In this document: one piece after another, positions 26,205 to 34,144 of the stretch
How the letters are laid out: each line of letters starts with the position of its first letter
Position numbering within the stretch: the stretch's first letter is position 1
Origin: Rhodococcus sp. ARC_M6
Lineage (GTDB): Bacteria > Actinomycetota > Actinomycetes > Mycobacteriales > Mycobacteriaceae
Length of the DNA: 64,000 bases
NCBI RefSeq assembly: GCF_022810305.1
Contig: NZ_JALGQH010000001.1
Coordinates: forward strand, 124,001-188,000
Direction: 5' to 3'
Program-made: the position numbers and the translations under genes
The notes under the pieces: generated by a model
The model's input: only the letters and a program-made list of their open reading frames with translations
What the model was told of the DNA's origin: nothing
The model's database searches: none

Positions 26205-26684
26205 ATGAGCACGTCTGACATCTGGGTCGGGAGCAATCCGACCTCGGTGGTAGGTAGGCAAAAGAGCGGCATCTCGGCGAGATTGATCGGACTCCTCACC
26301 GGCGATCGCGCATTCGTTCAGCTCATTCGATTCGCCCTTGTCGGCGGAATCAGCAACATCCTCTACTTCGGTGCCTTCCTTGCGCTTCACGGCGACGGTG
26401 TCCTTGTCGCCAATACTGTGGGCGCAGTGCTGAGCACCATCCTGGCCAACGAACTTCACCGCCGGCTCACCTTCCACGCTGCTGATCGTGTCCATTGGTT
26501 CACTGCACAGTGGGAAGGCGGCGGACTGGCACTGATCGGATTGGCGGCCAGTTCGGCCGCGATCAGCGCCCTCGGTGTCCTCCTTCCCGGAGCGAGTGGC
26601 GTACTTCAGGCTGCACTCGTGATCGGAGTCAGCGCCCTCGTCGGAGGCCTGCGCTTTGTCGCCCTTCGCGGTTGGGTGTTCTGA
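26205..26684 (+). CDS. GtrA-family membrane protein
   Basis: 159 aa with four membrane helices and the GtrA signature QLIRFALVGGISNILYFGAFLAL plus NELHRRLTF and the ending GLRFVALRGWVF. GtrA proteins flip or support flipping of polyprenyl-phosphate-linked sugars for cell-surface glycosylation. The ribosome site GAGAGAAG precedes ATG. It is the first gene after the paired TetR operators, so it is unusual in being placed under a TetR regulator. Confidence 0.82.
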   Translation: MSTSDIWVGSNPTSVVGRQKSGISARLIGLLTGDRAFVQLIRFALVGGISNILYFGAFLALHGDGVLVANTVGAVLSTILANELHRRLTFHAADRVHWFTAQWEGGGLALIGLAASSAAISALGVLLPGASGVLQAALVIGVSALVGGLRFVALRGWVF

Positions 26685-26720
26685 CCGAACTTGCTCGCGA
26701 CGTGGGGAACACTGAGACCC

Positions 26721-27491
26721 ATGAGCATTTCGATAGCCGACTCCGGTATCCGGTTGGGTTTGCTCTGTCTCGTAATGGCCGTACTGGCGGCCGTGGTATA
26801 TCGCTTCACTCGCCTCGGTAGCGTCCGCACCGTTCCCGGCGCGGTGGTGCGCGGAGCATTGCAGCTCGCTGCGATTTCCTTGATCCTGGCCGCAGCCCTC
26901 GCACACATCTGGTCAGCGGTACTCGTTCTCATCGGAATGTTCGGTGCCGCATCATTTACCGCGGCACGACGATCCCTGGCCGGAATCTCCGGTGCTTGGT
27001 TGAGCGTTGCGGTGGCATCGGGAGTCGGTGTTGTCCTTCCCCTGATGCTTGTTTCCGGAGTCGTGCCCTTCGAAGGCGTGGCGCTGGTGCCGATCGGTGG
27101 AATCGTGATGGGCGGCGCCATGACGGCAACGTCGTTGGCCGCCAAGCGTGGTCTCGACGCCATCGACGGACGGTACGGAGAAGTGGAAGCCGCTCTCAGT
27201 CTTGGCTTTTCACAGCGGGATGCACGCTGGGAAGTGGCACGAACCGGGGGCGCCGACGCCTTGCTGCCCGGGCTGGATCAAACCCGAACCGTCGGTCTGG
27301 TGACATTGCCCGGTGCGTTTGTCGGTGTACTGCTTGCCACGGGTTCGGCAGTACAAGCCGGCGCCGTACAAATCCTCGTGTTGGCAGGATTACTGCTGGC
27401 TCAAACCTGCTCGGTGGCAGTGGCGTTGGAATTGGTGGCGCGTGGATTTGTCTATCGAAACCGGGCTGTCAGGCCGAGGCGAGTGCGTTGA
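26721..27491 (+). CDS. FetB/UPF0014-family ABC transporter permease
   Basis: 256 aa from ATG 26721, about seven helices. The hallmark GGIVMGGAMTATSLAAKR and ARTGGADALLPGLDQTRTVGLVTLPGAFVG segment match the FetB (YbbM) family, linked to iron efflux and oxidative-stress tolerance in enteric bacteria. FetB normally works with the ATPase FetA; no ATPase gene lies next to this one. It lies 36 bases after gtrA and may be co-transcribed. Confidence 0.8.
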   Translation: MSISIADSGIRLGLLCLVMAVLAAVVYRFTRLGSVRTVPGAVVRGALQLAAISLILAAALAHIWSAVLVLIGMFGAASFTAARRSLAGISGAWLSVAVASGVGVVLPLMLVSGVVPFEGVALVPIGGIVMGGAMTATSLAAKRGLDAIDGRYGEVEAALSLGFSQRDARWEVARTGGADALLPGLDQTRTVGLVTLPGAFVGVLLATGSAVQAGAVQILVLAGLLLAQTCSVAVALELVARGFVYRNRAVRPRRVR

Positions 27492-28140
27492 TCCCGTCGC
27501 TGTGTAGGACACGATCGGGAAGATCAGGGGTGTTCACGGCGAGGGTGATCATGGCTTTGCCGATGTTCTCACTGGTGGTGACACTGCCCGGCAGCATCCT
27601 TTTCAGCAACGGATAGAGCGGCACGGACATTTTATAGAAGGCTTTGTACCACCAGGTTTTCGACGGTGATCCCGGGCGCGGACGGATGAATCCAGGTCTG
27701 AAGATGTAGACGTTGAGGGGGAGCATGAGCAGCGCATTCTCGACTCCGCCGCGTACACGTTTCCACATTGTCCGGCTGGTCTCGGTGGAGTCGGCGCTCT
27801 CGCCGGACACGTAGACGAACACCGTCTGAGCATTCAAGCGTGAGAGCGTTGTTGCGGCCGAGAGCGTGATGTCACGGGTGACTCTGGTGTAATCAGGTTC
27901 GTCCATTCCCGCGGAGGAGACACCGAGGCAGAAGAAGCAGGCGTCGGATCCAGCCAGGTCCGCTTCGACGGCCGTCAGATTGAGCAGATCGCGATGAACG
28001 ACGCCGATGACCTTCGCGTCGGTAGTGATGGACGCGTTGCGGCCGACGGTGACAACAGTGTCGATTCGTGGATCATCCAGGCATTCGCACAGAACGCTGT
28101 TGCCCACCATCCCCGTCGCCCCGAAAATAACAACCTTCAT
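27469..28140 (-). CDS. NAD(P)-binding (atypical SDR, NmrA/HTATIP2-like) protein
   Basis: 223 aa. N-terminal Rossmann motif VVIFGATGMVGNSV, then FCLGVSSAGMDEPDYTRVT and VYVSGESAD (in place of YxxxK), as in NAD(P)H-binding atypical short-chain proteins. Overlaps the convergent permease gene by 23 bases. It lies 23 bases downstream of the EthA-like monooxygenase, same strand, so one operon is likely and it may handle a product or cofactor of that enzyme. Confidence 0.78.
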   Translation of the reverse strand: MKVVIFGATGMVGNSVLCECLDDPRIDTVVTVGRNASITTDAKVIGVVHRDLLNLTAVEADLAGSDACFFCLGVSSAGMDEPDYTRVTRDITLSAATTLSRLNAQTVFVYVSGESADSTETSRTMWKRVRGGVENALLMLPLNVYIFRPGFIRPRPGSPSKTWWYKAFYKMSVPLYPLLKRMLPGSVTTSENIGKAMITLAVNTPDLPDRVLHSDGINALASA

Positions 28141-28163
28141 TTCAATGCCCCCCAGCCGTGGAA

Positions 28164-29660
28164 TTATCCGGTAACCCTACCGAACGGTTCGGTGACTGCT
28201 GTGAGGGCGGGAGACGCCGGACCCGAGAACTCCATATGGTCGCCCAGGTCCCCCAAGGTGGAGTGAAGCCGGTCCAGAATGTAATTCTGACGCATGTTCC
28301 ACGGCGATTGCGAACCCTGCTTCGGAAACTGATCGACGGCGCGCATCACGTATCCGGATGCAAGATCAAGAATGGGCCGCTGATCCATCTCCTCGTTCAC
28401 CTGGGGAATGCACGTCGTATGATCGCGCTTCTTCATCTCCGACAGTAGCCGACACACGTACATCGATGTCAGATCTGCCCGTAACGTCCACGACGCGTTG
28501 GTATATCCGACGCACAGGGCAAAGTTCGGAACTCCGCTGATCATCATGCCCTTGTACACGTACCGCTCGCCCAACGTCACCGCCTCGCCGTCCACCTCGA
28601 TGGTCATGCCGCCGCAGGCTTCCATCTTCAAACCTGTTGCCGTGACGATGATGTCGGCCTCCAGTTCGGTGCCTGACGCGAGTCTTATTCCAGTCTCGGT
28701 GAAGGTGTCGATGGTATCCGTCGCGATGGACGCCTTACCGGATCGAAGGGCCTTGAACAGATCCCCGTCGGGGACGACGCACAGGCGCTGATCCCACGGA
28801 TCGTACGTCGGCGTGAAATGTGGATCGAGCGGAACATCCTGGGGGAGTTGCCTCTTGGCTGCCAAGCTGAGGATCTTCTTGGCACGTGCCGGGCTGCGGC
28901 GACACAGTTGGTAGAACCCGAGATTGATCAGAACGCTTTTCCATCGAACTATGCTGTGTGCCAGCTTGGCCGGCAAGATCTTGCGGACGGAATCAGCAAT
29001 CTTGTCGCTCGACGGAAGAGACAGGATGTACGACGGGGACCGCTGCAGCATCGTGACGTGTTCGGCTGTGCGCGACATCGTCGGAACCAAAGTGACTGCG
29101 GTAGCGCCACTTCCGATGACAACAACCTTCTTGTCGGCGTAATCGAGATCCTTCGGCCAGAACTGCGGATGGACAACCGTCCCGCCAAACGTCTCGAGTC
29201 CCGGGAAGTCTGGTGTGTACCCGGAGTCATAGCTGTAGTACCCACTGCAGAGATACAGAAAATTGCAGGTCAGAACGTGAATACGATCGCCGCTGGAGAT
29301 GGTGGCCGTCCAGGTCGCGGTCTCGGAGGACCACGACGCCGCTACCACCTTCTGGTTGTACCGGATTTTTTGATCGATACCGTTCTCCCGGGCGGTGTCG
29401 CGGACGTATCGAAGGATCGACGGACCGTCGGCAATTGCCTTGGCGTCCGTCCACGGACGGAACGGATAGCCGAGGGTGAACATGTCGGAGTCCGAGCGAA
29501 TGCCGGGGTACTTGAACAGATCCCAGGTTCCGCCGCTGTTCGAGCGGGCTTCGAGAATTGCGTAGGATTTTCCGGGAAGCTCGGTCTGGAGGCGATAGGC
29601 CGCACCGATGCCGGACAGTCCGGCGCCGACAATCACTACGTCGAGGTGTTCGATGCTCAT
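28164..29660 (-). CDS. EthA/MymA-type flavin Baeyer-Villiger monooxygenase
   Basis: 498 aa from ATG 29660. FAD motif DVVIVGAGLSGIGAAY, the Baeyer-Villiger fingerprint FGGTVVHPQFWP, NADPH motif VVIGSGATAVTLVP, and long stretches as in M. tuberculosis EthA (KSYAILEARSNSGGTWDLFK, GIRSDSDMFTLG, YKGMMISGVPNFALCVGYTNASWTLRADL). It inserts oxygen next to ketones to make esters, and in mycobacteria also activates thioamide drugs. A 19-bp dyad lies upstream. No EthR-like gene is adjacent. Confidence 0.93.
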   Translation of the reverse strand: MSIEHLDVVIVGAGLSGIGAAYRLQTELPGKSYAILEARSNSGGTWDLFKYPGIRSDSDMFTLGYPFRPWTDAKAIADGPSILRYVRDTARENGIDQKIRYNQKVVAASWSSETATWTATISSGDRIHVLTCNFLYLCSGYYSYDSGYTPDFPGLETFGGTVVHPQFWPKDLDYADKKVVVIGSGATAVTLVPTMSRTAEHVTMLQRSPSYILSLPSSDKIADSVRKILPAKLAHSIVRWKSVLINLGFYQLCRRSPARAKKILSLAAKRQLPQDVPLDPHFTPTYDPWDQRLCVVPDGDLFKALRSGKASIATDTIDTFTETGIRLASGTELEADIIVTATGLKMEACGGMTIEVDGEAVTLGERYVYKGMMISGVPNFALCVGYTNASWTLRADLTSMYVCRLLSEMKKRDHTTCIPQVNEEMDQRPILDLASGYVMRAVDQFPKQGSQSPWNMRQNYILDRLHSTLGDLGDHMEFSGPASPALTAVTEPFGRVTG

Positions 29661-29719
29661 CTGTTCGGACTCCGTATCGAGTGCGCCGTCATTGGTCGAA
29701 GGGTGGTCTAAACCCACAC

Positions 29720-29738
29720 TACTGAGTGACGCTCAGTA
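29720..29738. promoter_or_regulatory. 19-bp dyad between monooxygenase and lipase genes
   Basis: TACTGAG-TGACG-CTCAGTA, perfect 7-bp arms with a 5-base spacer, 60 bases upstream of the monooxygenase start and 102 upstream of the lipase start. Shape and size suit a TetR-type operator, but no regulator gene is next to it. Confidence 0.5.
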
Positions 29739-29839
29739 CTGCGAGATCGGAGTTATCCGAGAAAAACCGGCATTTTCAGTCGACGGTTGGTCGATGATGA
29801 AGGTTCGTACGGGCGGCGACACGTCGAGGAGAAATCAAT

Positions 29840-30973
29840 ATGGTCCGTTCCAGTCGGTTAGCCGGAGGTTTGGCCGTCGTGTGCACGATGTTGTTGGTCA
29901 ACCTGGGAGTTGCCACCGCAGATGAGCCGATTGCCGGATCGGTCATCTCGCGCGCGCCTCTCGAGCCGAGCGTCCTACCGGCCGGAGCCGCCGTCTCGGA
30001 ACGGGTTGTCTACCGAACGCTGCGCACAGCGGATCGTCCCGGGATCTCGTCAGGTTCGATATTTCTTCCCGAAGGGACGCCGCCGCCGGGCGGTTGGCCG
30101 GTGATTTCGTACGCACACGGAACAGTAGGCATCGCAGATCCCTGCGCGCCTTCGGCAACGGGTTTCGATGTGGTGGAACGCGAACCCATCGAACGATGGC
30201 TGGCCGCGGGCTACGCGGTTGTTGCCACCGACTACTCCGGGATGGGAACCGAAGGAACCCTTGCTTACCTTGACGGTCACGCCGCGGGCGCCAATGCCGT
30301 CGACATTGTTCGAGCCGCGCACGAGGTGTACGGAGACGTTCTCGACGACCGCTGGATGGTGGCGGGCTTCTCACAAGGAGGACACGCGGCGTATTTCGCC
30401 GGCCACGAAGCAAGCTCTCGCGCAACGGAATTGGACTTCCGTGGAACTGTTGTTGTTGCCGGACCCACCCACATGGAAGGGCTCTTCCCGCTCGGGGGTC
30501 CGCTGTTTCCCGATCTGGGTATTACGGGCCTTGTAGGGTATGCGCTGTACGTTCTCGCCGGCATCGACGATCAACGGCCGGAAGAGAATGTTCGCCAGTA
30601 CCTTTCGCCACTCGGAGTTTCGTGGATGGAGAAGGCGGCGACGGTCTGTGCCGCTGATCTGGGGCGCGCAGTTGCCGCCGAACGCATTCAATTGGGGTCG
30701 CTGTTTGCTCAATCACTATGGACGCCACGCATGCACGACCTCCTGCGTTCCATGCTGCAAGTGCCCGTCGACGGGTATGACCGGCCCTTGCGTATCGTTC
30801 AATCCACGTCCGACACGACGGTACCCATTCCGCTCACCTGGGCGCAGATCGCCGATTTGCGTATCCGCGGAACACAATTCGAATATCAGCAAATTGACGG
30901 CGTCTCCCACAGTCGATCGTTGATGGCATCGATCGACCAGACGATGGAGTTCACGGATCGGGTGATGCGTTAA
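29840..30973 (+). CDS. Secreted lipase (secretory lipase LIP family)
   Basis: 377 aa. Signal peptide (RLAGGLAVVCTMLLVNLGVATA). Hydrolase core with SYAHGTVGIADPCAPS (oxyanion region), VVATDYSGMGTEG, nucleophile GFSQGGHAAYFAG, an Asp in STSDTTVPI and His in DGVSHSRSL. Matches the secretory lipase family, which releases fatty acids from extracellular triglycerides or esters. Strong ribosome site GAGGAG. Confidence 0.87.
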   Translation: MVRSSRLAGGLAVVCTMLLVNLGVATADEPIAGSVISRAPLEPSVLPAGAAVSERVVYRTLRTADRPGISSGSIFLPEGTPPPGGWPVISYAHGTVGIADPCAPSATGFDVVEREPIERWLAAGYAVVATDYSGMGTEGTLAYLDGHAAGANAVDIVRAAHEVYGDVLDDRWMVAGFSQGGHAAYFAGHEASSRATELDFRGTVVVAGPTHMEGLFPLGGPLFPDLGITGLVGYALYVLAGIDDQRPEENVRQYLSPLGVSWMEKAATVCAADLGRAVAAERIQLGSLFAQSLWTPRMHDLLRSMLQVPVDGYDRPLRIVQSTSDTTVPIPLTWAQIADLRIRGTQFEYQQIDGVSHSRSLMASIDQTMEFTDRVMR

Positions 30974-31305
30974 CCCATGTATCTGCGGTGATACATCATG
31001 GAGTCGTCGCCGTTTGCGACCCACACGATTGCAGCAATCGCGTAGAGAATGCACACGAGCAGAAGCAGTGCACCGGCGATGATCAGCGATATCTGCCCCA
31101 GTCGTTTCACTCGATCCGACGCGTAGCGCGAGCCCGCCACATCGCCGTCGGCCCACAACGGATAGACGTTGAAGGCATGTGTGAATGCCGCGAAGGCCAG
31201 CGGCCAGAAGAAGAGCAGAGACGCCACTGCCCACCCGGCATTAACGGGTGGACGTTCGGGGTTCCGGGGGATGGCAGGCTGGATAGGTTGTTCCGAACTG
31301 GTCAT
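30970..31305 (-). CDS. CD225/dispanin-family small membrane protein
   Basis: 111 aa. A Pro-rich N-terminus is followed by two hydrophobic helices separated by a short polar loop. The segment ASLLFFWPLAFAAFTHAFNV and DRVKRLGQISLIIAGALLL follow the CD225 (interferon-induced transmembrane-like) pattern seen in many actinobacterial small proteins. Function in bacteria is not known. Its stop overlaps that of the convergent lipase gene (4 bases). Confidence 0.75.
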   Translation of the reverse strand: MTSSEQPIQPAIPRNPERPPVNAGWAVASLLFFWPLAFAAFTHAFNVYPLWADGDVAGSRYASDRVKRLGQISLIIAGALLLLVCILYAIAAIVWVANGDDSMMYHRRYMG

Positions 31306-31380
31306 GAGGATCTCCTGACAAGGGGGTTCCTACTCGACGCTACTGCGATTGTCCCGAAGATTCATTGAGGCTTTGCGAGG

Positions 31381-31893
31381 TCAGCCGTAGTGCCAATCGT
31401 GATCCATCTTCCGGAAGTACGGAAACAGTGTTGCCTCCTCGAAATCGAGATGGGACTGCATGTGATCGGCCAGTTCGGTGAAGGCAGCACGGGCACGCTC
31501 GACAGTTGTCGGATCGGTGCTCAACTGCAGTGACGCTCTCTTTGCCTCCGAGACGATCTCGCCGACAGCCTTGTGCTCGGATTGCAACCGCTCGACTGCC
31601 GGTGCGAGTTCGGGAAAATTCCGCGTCATGACGGGGAACATCCGTTGATCTTCGATCGTGTGATGAAGCGTCAAGGTATTGCAGTAGAAATCGCAGTTGA
31701 CACGCAGTTGCCACACAAAATCGGCGATGGTGAGTCCGGAAATCATGTCCGGAATCGATGAACGGTCGGCTGTTTCGTCGGCCAGCAGTACCAGCGCCTG
31801 CTCGAGAACCTCGACATCGGCCCGCAGTGGTTCGTGGACCTGTCTCAGTTGCTCGACCATGCGTCGGCCGGCGGGCGTCGATCGAGTTGTCAT
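31381..31893 (-). CDS. Hemerythrin-domain protein
   Basis: 170 aa from ATG 31893. A four-helix bundle with His/Glu motifs: HEPLRADVEVLEQ, HHTIEDQRMFP, LQSEHKAVGE and HMQSHLDFEEATLFPYF, which supply the di-iron ligands. Such proteins bind O2 or NO, or sense iron and oxygen. Its ATG overlaps the end of the FMN reductase gene by 4 bases. It belongs to the operon LLM monooxygenase, FMN reductase, hemerythrin. Confidence 0.85.
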   Translation of the reverse strand: MTTRSTPAGRRMVEQLRQVHEPLRADVEVLEQALVLLADETADRSSIPDMISGLTIADFVWQLRVNCDFYCNTLTLHHTIEDQRMFPVMTRNFPELAPAVERLQSEHKAVGEIVSEAKRASLQLSTDPTTVERARAAFTELADHMQSHLDFEEATLFPYFRKMDHDWHYG

Positions 31894-32453
31894 GCGGGTA
31901 CCGATGCGCGATCCGCCAGCATTCGGGCGACAGGCAGGACGTCTCGGGCAGCCATCTCGATACGTTCGAACACCTCGGGGTTGAGAATAGTGGTGCCATC
32001 GAAATCGCCTGCGCTGAGATAGATTCCGACCGGAGCCGTCCACGCTTGGAAGAACGCGAACAGTGGGCGTAACGCGTGATCGAGAACAAGCGCGTGTCGA
32101 TCACTGCCGCCGGTCGCAGCAAGAATCACCGGAGTGTTTGCCAGCGCGTACTGATCCACCAGATCGAAAAAATGCTTGAACAATCCCGGATACGACCCCC
32201 GGAAAACCGGCGCCGCAGCAATGACGATGTCTGCATTCTCGACGGCAGCCAGTGCGTCGGCGGTGGCCGGATCTACCTGATCGCGATCGAGTGTGCCCGC
32301 CAAATCGGGTAACAGATCGACGATTTCGATGAAGGTGGCGTCGATCTGCTCGGAATCGCCGAGTGTGTCGACGATGAGATCGGCCAGCGCACGAGTTTTC
32401 GACGGTTTCTGCAGGTTGCCCACGACGGCAACAACTTTGAGTGGAGTGGTCAT
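31890..32453 (-). CDS. NADPH-dependent FMN reductase (LLM-partner, CE1759-like)
   Basis: 187 aa. Flavodoxin-like fold with VVAVVGNLQKPSKTRALADL and the FMN-phosphate loop, IVIAAAPVFRGSYPGLFKHFFDLVD, and ILAATGGSDRHALVLDHALRPLF. It supplies reduced FMN to the luciferase-like monooxygenase encoded 10 bases upstream; this exact two-gene pairing is recurrent in actinobacteria. It overlaps the hemerythrin gene downstream. Confidence 0.88.
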   Translation of the reverse strand: MTTPLKVVAVVGNLQKPSKTRALADLIVDTLGDSEQIDATFIEIVDLLPDLAGTLDRDQVDPATADALAAVENADIVIAAAPVFRGSYPGLFKHFFDLVDQYALANTPVILAATGGSDRHALVLDHALRPLFAFFQAWTAPVGIYLSAGDFDGTTILNPEVFERIEMAARDVLPVARMLADRASVPA

Positions 32454-32463
32454 GAGTGGAGTC

Positions 32464-33522
32464 CTACTTCTCGGATGCTTTCAGGGATTCGATCTCCTTG
32501 CGGACGACGGGAGCGACCTCGGTGCCCAGGATTTCGATGGCGCGCAGCATGTCCTTCTGGGGGACGTTGCCGAATCCCATCTGGATCATGATGCGGTCAT
32601 GACGGAACAGTTCGTACTGCGCCATCGTCTTGTCGATGATCTCCTGCGGACCGCCCAGGAAGAATGCACCGGCCGTCGTGGCTTGAGCTTCGTATGCCCG
32701 GCGCGGCATGGGAACTCCGTTTCCGCGCTGGTGGTGGTTCTGCATCCAGCCGGCCTGGAAGTACGGGTACGACGTATCGAGTGCAGCCTGCTTCGAGGTG
32801 TCGACAAAGCCGGGCGACGCGATCGAGACCTTCAGGTTCTTCGGGTCATGGCCGAAATCGGCGGCCGCCCGGCGATACAGGTCCACAAAGGGCTCGAACT
32901 GTTGGTAGCTGCCGCCGATGATGGCCAGCGACAACGGGAGTCCGAGCTTGGCGGCGCGAACCACCGAAGCGGGAGTGCCGCCGACGGCGATCCACACGGG
33001 GATCTGGCGATCCGGACGCGGCGTCACGTCACCGTCGACCAGGCTGGGGCGGAGGTTCCCTTCCCAGTTGATCGGATTCTCGTCACGCAGCTTCAGAAGC
33101 AGATCGAGCTTCTCGGTAAAGAGCTCGTTGTACTGGGACAGGTCGTAGCCGAACAGTGGGAAGGACTCGGTGTACGAGCCTCGGCCGGCGATGATTTCGG
33201 CGCGACCTTCCGAGAGGAGATCGACCGTGGAGAACTGCTGGAACACGCGGACCGGATCGTCGGAACTGAGGACCGTGACGGCGCTGGAAAGCTTGATGGA
33301 GGTGGTGGCCTGAGCCATCGCGGCCAGCACTACCGCGGGCGACGAGACTGCGAAGTCCGTCCGGTGATGCTCGCCAACGCCGAAGACGTCGAGGCCGACC
33401 TGATCGGCGACGGTTGCCTGCTCCACCAGATGGCGAAGGTGGACACCGGGATTCATCATCTTGCCGGTTGTGGGATCGGGGGTGAGCTCGCCGAAGTGGT
33501 AGATGCCGAGTTCGAATGCCAT
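32464..33522 (-). CDS. LLM-class FMN-dependent monooxygenase (CE1758-like)
   Basis: 352 aa. Bacterial-luciferase TIM barrel: FELGIYHFGEL, DVFGVGEHHRTDFAVSSP, IKLSSAVTVLSSDDPVRVFQQF, GRAEIIAGRGSYTESFPLFG. Partner of the FMN reductase downstream. Native substrate unknown. Preceded by a MarR regulator gene on the same strand 11 bases upstream, so regulator, oxygenase, reductase and hemerythrin likely form a single auto-regulated operon. Confidence 0.88.
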   Translation of the reverse strand: MAFELGIYHFGELTPDPTTGKMMNPGVHLRHLVEQATVADQVGLDVFGVGEHHRTDFAVSSPAVVLAAMAQATTSIKLSSAVTVLSSDDPVRVFQQFSTVDLLSEGRAEIIAGRGSYTESFPLFGYDLSQYNELFTEKLDLLLKLRDENPINWEGNLRPSLVDGDVTPRPDRQIPVWIAVGGTPASVVRAAKLGLPLSLAIIGGSYQQFEPFVDLYRRAAADFGHDPKNLKVSIASPGFVDTSKQAALDTSYPYFQAGWMQNHHQRGNGVPMPRRAYEAQATTAGAFFLGGPQEIIDKTMAQYELFRHDRIMIQMGFGNVPQKDMLRAIEILGTEVAPVVRKEIESLKASEK

Positions 33523-33533
33523 GTCTTTTCTCT

Positions 33534-34037
33534 CTATCGATTCGTGGGGGTGATGGGGAGTTGCCGGACACCTAAGTCGCAGGCATCTCCCGTGTTGGTG
33601 TGGTGCGCCGCGAGGCGGCCGAAGAACTTGTCGAGGACCGGGAGTTCTTCCGGTTCGATGAGATCGGCGAAGTATTCCGCTATCCCTCGCCGATGGATGT
33701 CAGAGGCGGCGCGCAAGGTCTTCTTGCCGGCCGGGGTGAGTGAGATGGTGACGACGCGACGGTCGTTGTCCGGGCGGATCCGTTCGACCAGCCCGGCTTC
33801 TGCCAGGCGATCCGCGACTCGGGTGACTCCGCTGGTGGTGACCAGTACTTGTTCGGCGAGGTCACCCATCCGTAGGGAGTTACCGGGCGCCTCGTGCAAG
33901 CGCAGGAGTACGTCGTATTGACCGAGCGTGAGTCCGGTAGCGGAGCGAAGATCAGCCTCCATCTTGCCGAGGATGATGCTGTGCGCGACCACCAGGTTGC
34001 GCCAGGTTCGGCTGCGTACCGGTTCGTCGGTGTTCAT
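33534..34037 (-). CDS. MarR-family regulator
   Basis: 167 aa. Winged helix with LTLGQYDVLLRLHEAPGNSLRMGDLAEQVLVTTSGVTRVADRLAEAGLVERIRPDNDRR. First gene of the flavin/hemerythrin operon. A single Cys near the C-terminus (GDACDLG) could be redox active but is not in the usual OhrR position. Direct repeats upstream may be its binding site. Confidence 0.87.
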   Translation of the reverse strand: MNTDEPVRSRTWRNLVVAHSIILGKMEADLRSATGLTLGQYDVLLRLHEAPGNSLRMGDLAEQVLVTTSGVTRVADRLAEAGLVERIRPDNDRRVVTISLTPAGKKTLRAASDIHRRGIAEYFADLIEPEELPVLDKFFGRLAAHHTNTGDACDLGVRQLPITPTNR

Positions 34038-34069
34038 CCTCGGTCACTCTCCTCGTTTATTTGCGCTCG

Positions 34070-34092
34070 CAAGTATTGCTTACACAAGTATT
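34070..34092. promoter_or_regulatory. Direct repeats CAAGTATT upstream of marR
   Basis: CAAGTATT occurs at 34070-34077 and again at 34085-34092, a 15-bp period, 33 bases upstream of the MarR start. AT-rich in a GC-rich setting, so either promoter elements or a regulator site. Confidence 0.4.
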
Positions 34093-34144
34093 ACATCCAG
34101 CGGGCGGAATCTATTCCCGGACCGGTTCTCGATAGGGTTTGCTC

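Noticed and set aside
26199..26906. 235-codon open frame on the minus strand over gtrA and fetB start
   Set aside because: Highly charged, no domain, and it runs through two real genes and their promoter context; GC-rich codon bias explains the lack of stops.
28179..28193. ACCGAAC-G-GTTCGGT dyad
   Set aside because: It lies inside the 3' coding end of the EthA-like gene, has a one-base centre, and no neighbouring gene start. It resembles a KstR half pattern but the spacing is wrong (one base instead of two).
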